Source of the DNA: JASHPR01 sp963842355
Lineage (GTDB): Bacteria; Actinomycetota; Actinomycetes; Streptosporangiales; Streptosporangiaceae
Direction of reading: 5' to 3'
Assembly (NCBI GenBank): GCA_963842355.1
Contig: CAWJGC010000008.1
Location: forward strand, 62,001-126,000
Length of the DNA: 64,000 nucleotides
Positions 62,880-64,000 of the stretch are shown here, one piece after another. A model generated the notes under the pieces. It made no database searches. It had not been told where the DNA came from and saw only the letters and a list, made by a program, of their open reading frames with translations. Both the position numbers and the translations under genes were made by a program. Numbering within the stretch: position 1 is the first letter of the stretch; every line of letters starts with the position of its first letter.

Positions 62880-64000
62880 ATGGCGCAGATCGTGCTGGAC
62901 CAGGTGGACAAGGTCTTTCCCGGCGGGGTGCGGGCCGTGGACGGGCTCAGCCTGGATATCACCGATGGTGAGTTCATGGTCCTGGTCGGACCCTCGGGCT
63001 GCGGGAAGTCGACCGCTCTGAGGTCGATCGCCGGGCTGGACGAGATCACGTCCGGGACGATATCCATCGGCGGCCGGATCGTGAACGACCTGCCGCCCAA
63101 GGACCGCGACATCGCGATGGTGTTCCAGAACTACGCCCTCTACCCGCACATGACCGTGGAGCAGAACCTGGCCTTCGGGCTGCAGCAGCGCAAGACGCCG
63201 AAAGACGAGATCAGGCGCAGGGTCACCAGCGTGGCCAAGATGCTCGGGCTGGAGGACTATCTCAAGCGCAAGCCCGCCGCGCTGTCCGGTGGCCAGCGCC
63301 AGCGCGTGGCCATGGGCCGCGCCATCGTCCGCGAGCCGCAGGCGTTCCTGATGGACGAGCCGCTGTCCAACCTGGACGCCAAGCTGCGCGTATCCATGCG
63401 CGCGTCGCTGTCCCAGTTGCACGAGCGGCTGGGCGTGACCACCGTGTACGTCACCCACGACCAGGTCGAGGCGATGACGCTGGGGCAGCGGGTGTGCGTC
63501 CTGCGCGAAGGCAAGCTGCAGCAGGCCGACACGCCGCAGGCGCTCTTCAACGCCCCGGTCAACCTGTTCGTGGCCGGGTTCATCGGATCGCCGGCGATGA
63601 ACTTCGTCACCGCGCGGCTCGTCCGTGACGACGGCCTGGCGGTCAGCTTCGCCGGCTACCGCCTGGAGGTCCCCCCCGCCCTGCTCGCGACGCGCCCCGG
63701 CCTGGACGGCTATTTCGGCCGGGACCTCATTCTGGGCGTCAGGCCCTCGGACTTCGAGGACGCCGGCCTGGCCGACGCGGGATGGGCGAGGATGCCGGTC
63801 ACCGCAGACGTGACGGAGGACCTCGGCAGCGAGATCCACGTCCTGTTCACCATCGACGCCCCGCAGGTCCAGCACTCCAGCATCACCCAGGCCGCGGCCG
63901 GGAACGACGACGACGCGGCCATCCCGCTGACCGGCGGCAAGTCGCTGTGGACCGCCCGGGTCGCCGCGCGCAGCAAGGTCCGGTCCGGTCAGCCGGTAGA
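62880..64000 (+). CDS. MalK/UgpC/MsmK-type ABC transporter ATPase, 3' end outside the window
   Basis: 373 codons are visible with no stop before the edge. Walker A GPSGCGKST (residues 37-45), the Q-loop MVFQNYALYPHMTVEQNLAFGL, signature LSGGQRQRVAMGRAIVREP, Walker B FLMDEPLSNLDAKLR and VYVTHDQVEAMT are perfect. The C-terminal TOBE region (GFIGSPAMNFVTARL, LGVRPSDFED) marks a carbohydrate-importer ATPase that may serve several permeases. The ATG at 62880 follows GGGAG. No permease gene is visible. Confidence 0.93.
   Translation, partial: MAQIVLDQVDKVFPGGVRAVDGLSLDITDGEFMVLVGPSGCGKSTALRSIAGLDEITSGTISIGGRIVNDLPPKDRDIAMVFQNYALYPHMTVEQNLAFGLQQRKTPKDEIRRRVTSVAKMLGLEDYLKRKPAALSGGQRQRVAMGRAIVREPQAFLMDEPLSNLDAKLRVSMRASLSQLHERLGVTTVYVTHDQVEAMTLGQRVCVLREGKLQQADTPQALFNAPVNLFVAGFIGSPAMNFVTARLVRDDGLAVSFAGYRLEVPPALLATRPGLDGYFGRDLILGVRPSDFEDAGLADAGWARMPVTADVTEDLGSEIHVLFTIDAPQVQHSSITQAAAGNDDDAAIPLTGGKSLWTARVAARSKVRSGQPV

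Overview
The window comes from a high-GC actinomycete. Codons are strongly G/C-biased at third positions. RbpA sits beside a polyprenol-phosphate-mannose synthase, an arrangement familiar from Streptomyces. There are also an FmdB-type zinc ribbon, DUF397 and DUF3817 proteins, large LuxR ATPase regulators, several leaderless-looking promoters and a SigR-type promoter. The order cannot be fixed from the sequence; Streptosporangiales or a relative is a guess. I found no rRNA, tRNA, CRISPR array or replication origin.

Layout. 0-11.6 kb: a soluble transhydrogenase running in from the left edge, a zinc ribbon, a CsoR-type metal sensor, two DHA2 drug exporters, an S33 peptidase, a nucleotidyltransferase with a frameshifted 3' end, a truncated hemoglobin grouped with an exporter and a SnoaL-like protein, glmS, and a leaderless HTH/Clp-N protein. 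11.6-13.4 kb: a complete IS4-family element that landed in the loop of a shared terminator. 13.4-17.1 kb: metH, broken by one frameshift. 17.3-21.4 kb: a toxin-rich accessory stretch. It holds an AbiEii-like nucleotidyltransferase with an unknown partner, then a WXG100-like protein, a WXG-headed PD-(D/E)XK nuclease toxin and two putative immunity genes. 21.5-26 kb: a Rid-family protein, an ECF sigma-factor relic, a shortened SnoaL-like gene with a DUF3237 gene, an Ada-AlkA fusion overlapping ogt, and an orphan DUF397 gene behind AT-rich palindromes.

26-38 kb: a PhzF homologue, a LuxR-type ATPase regulator, an adk/glycerate kinase/prs operon, two small membrane proteins, a methyltransferase coupled to a frameshifted TrmH-like gene, a phosphodiesterase, an exporter relic, rbpA and ppm. 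38-43 kb: an acetyl-CoA synthetase, lgt, a VOC protein, and a GntR regulator coupled to an acetyltransferase. 43-52 kb: a liv-type ABC importer (five genes), a beta-hydroxyacid dehydrogenase and a divergent alpha/beta hydrolase. A LacI regulator follows whose likely operators lie in the dehydrogenase/hydrolase gap and in front of its own gene, which suggests one catabolic regulon. 52-64 kb: an ArsR/MFS pair, a GH38 alpha-mannosidase with two frameshifts, a second LuxR ATPase paralogue, a repeat-rich gap, a degenerate adenylate-forming half-domain, an Lrp regulator, and a sugar-type ABC ATPase running off the right edge.

Two themes cross the window. First, at least five single-base frameshifts fall in G/C-rich runs inside otherwise well-conserved genes, so either the assembly has uncorrected indels or decay is widespread. 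Second, a dispersed double-hairpin repeat occurs at the 3' ends of genes. In two copies it encodes the last residues of unrelated proteins, and in one a single CTAG supplies stop codons to both converging genes.
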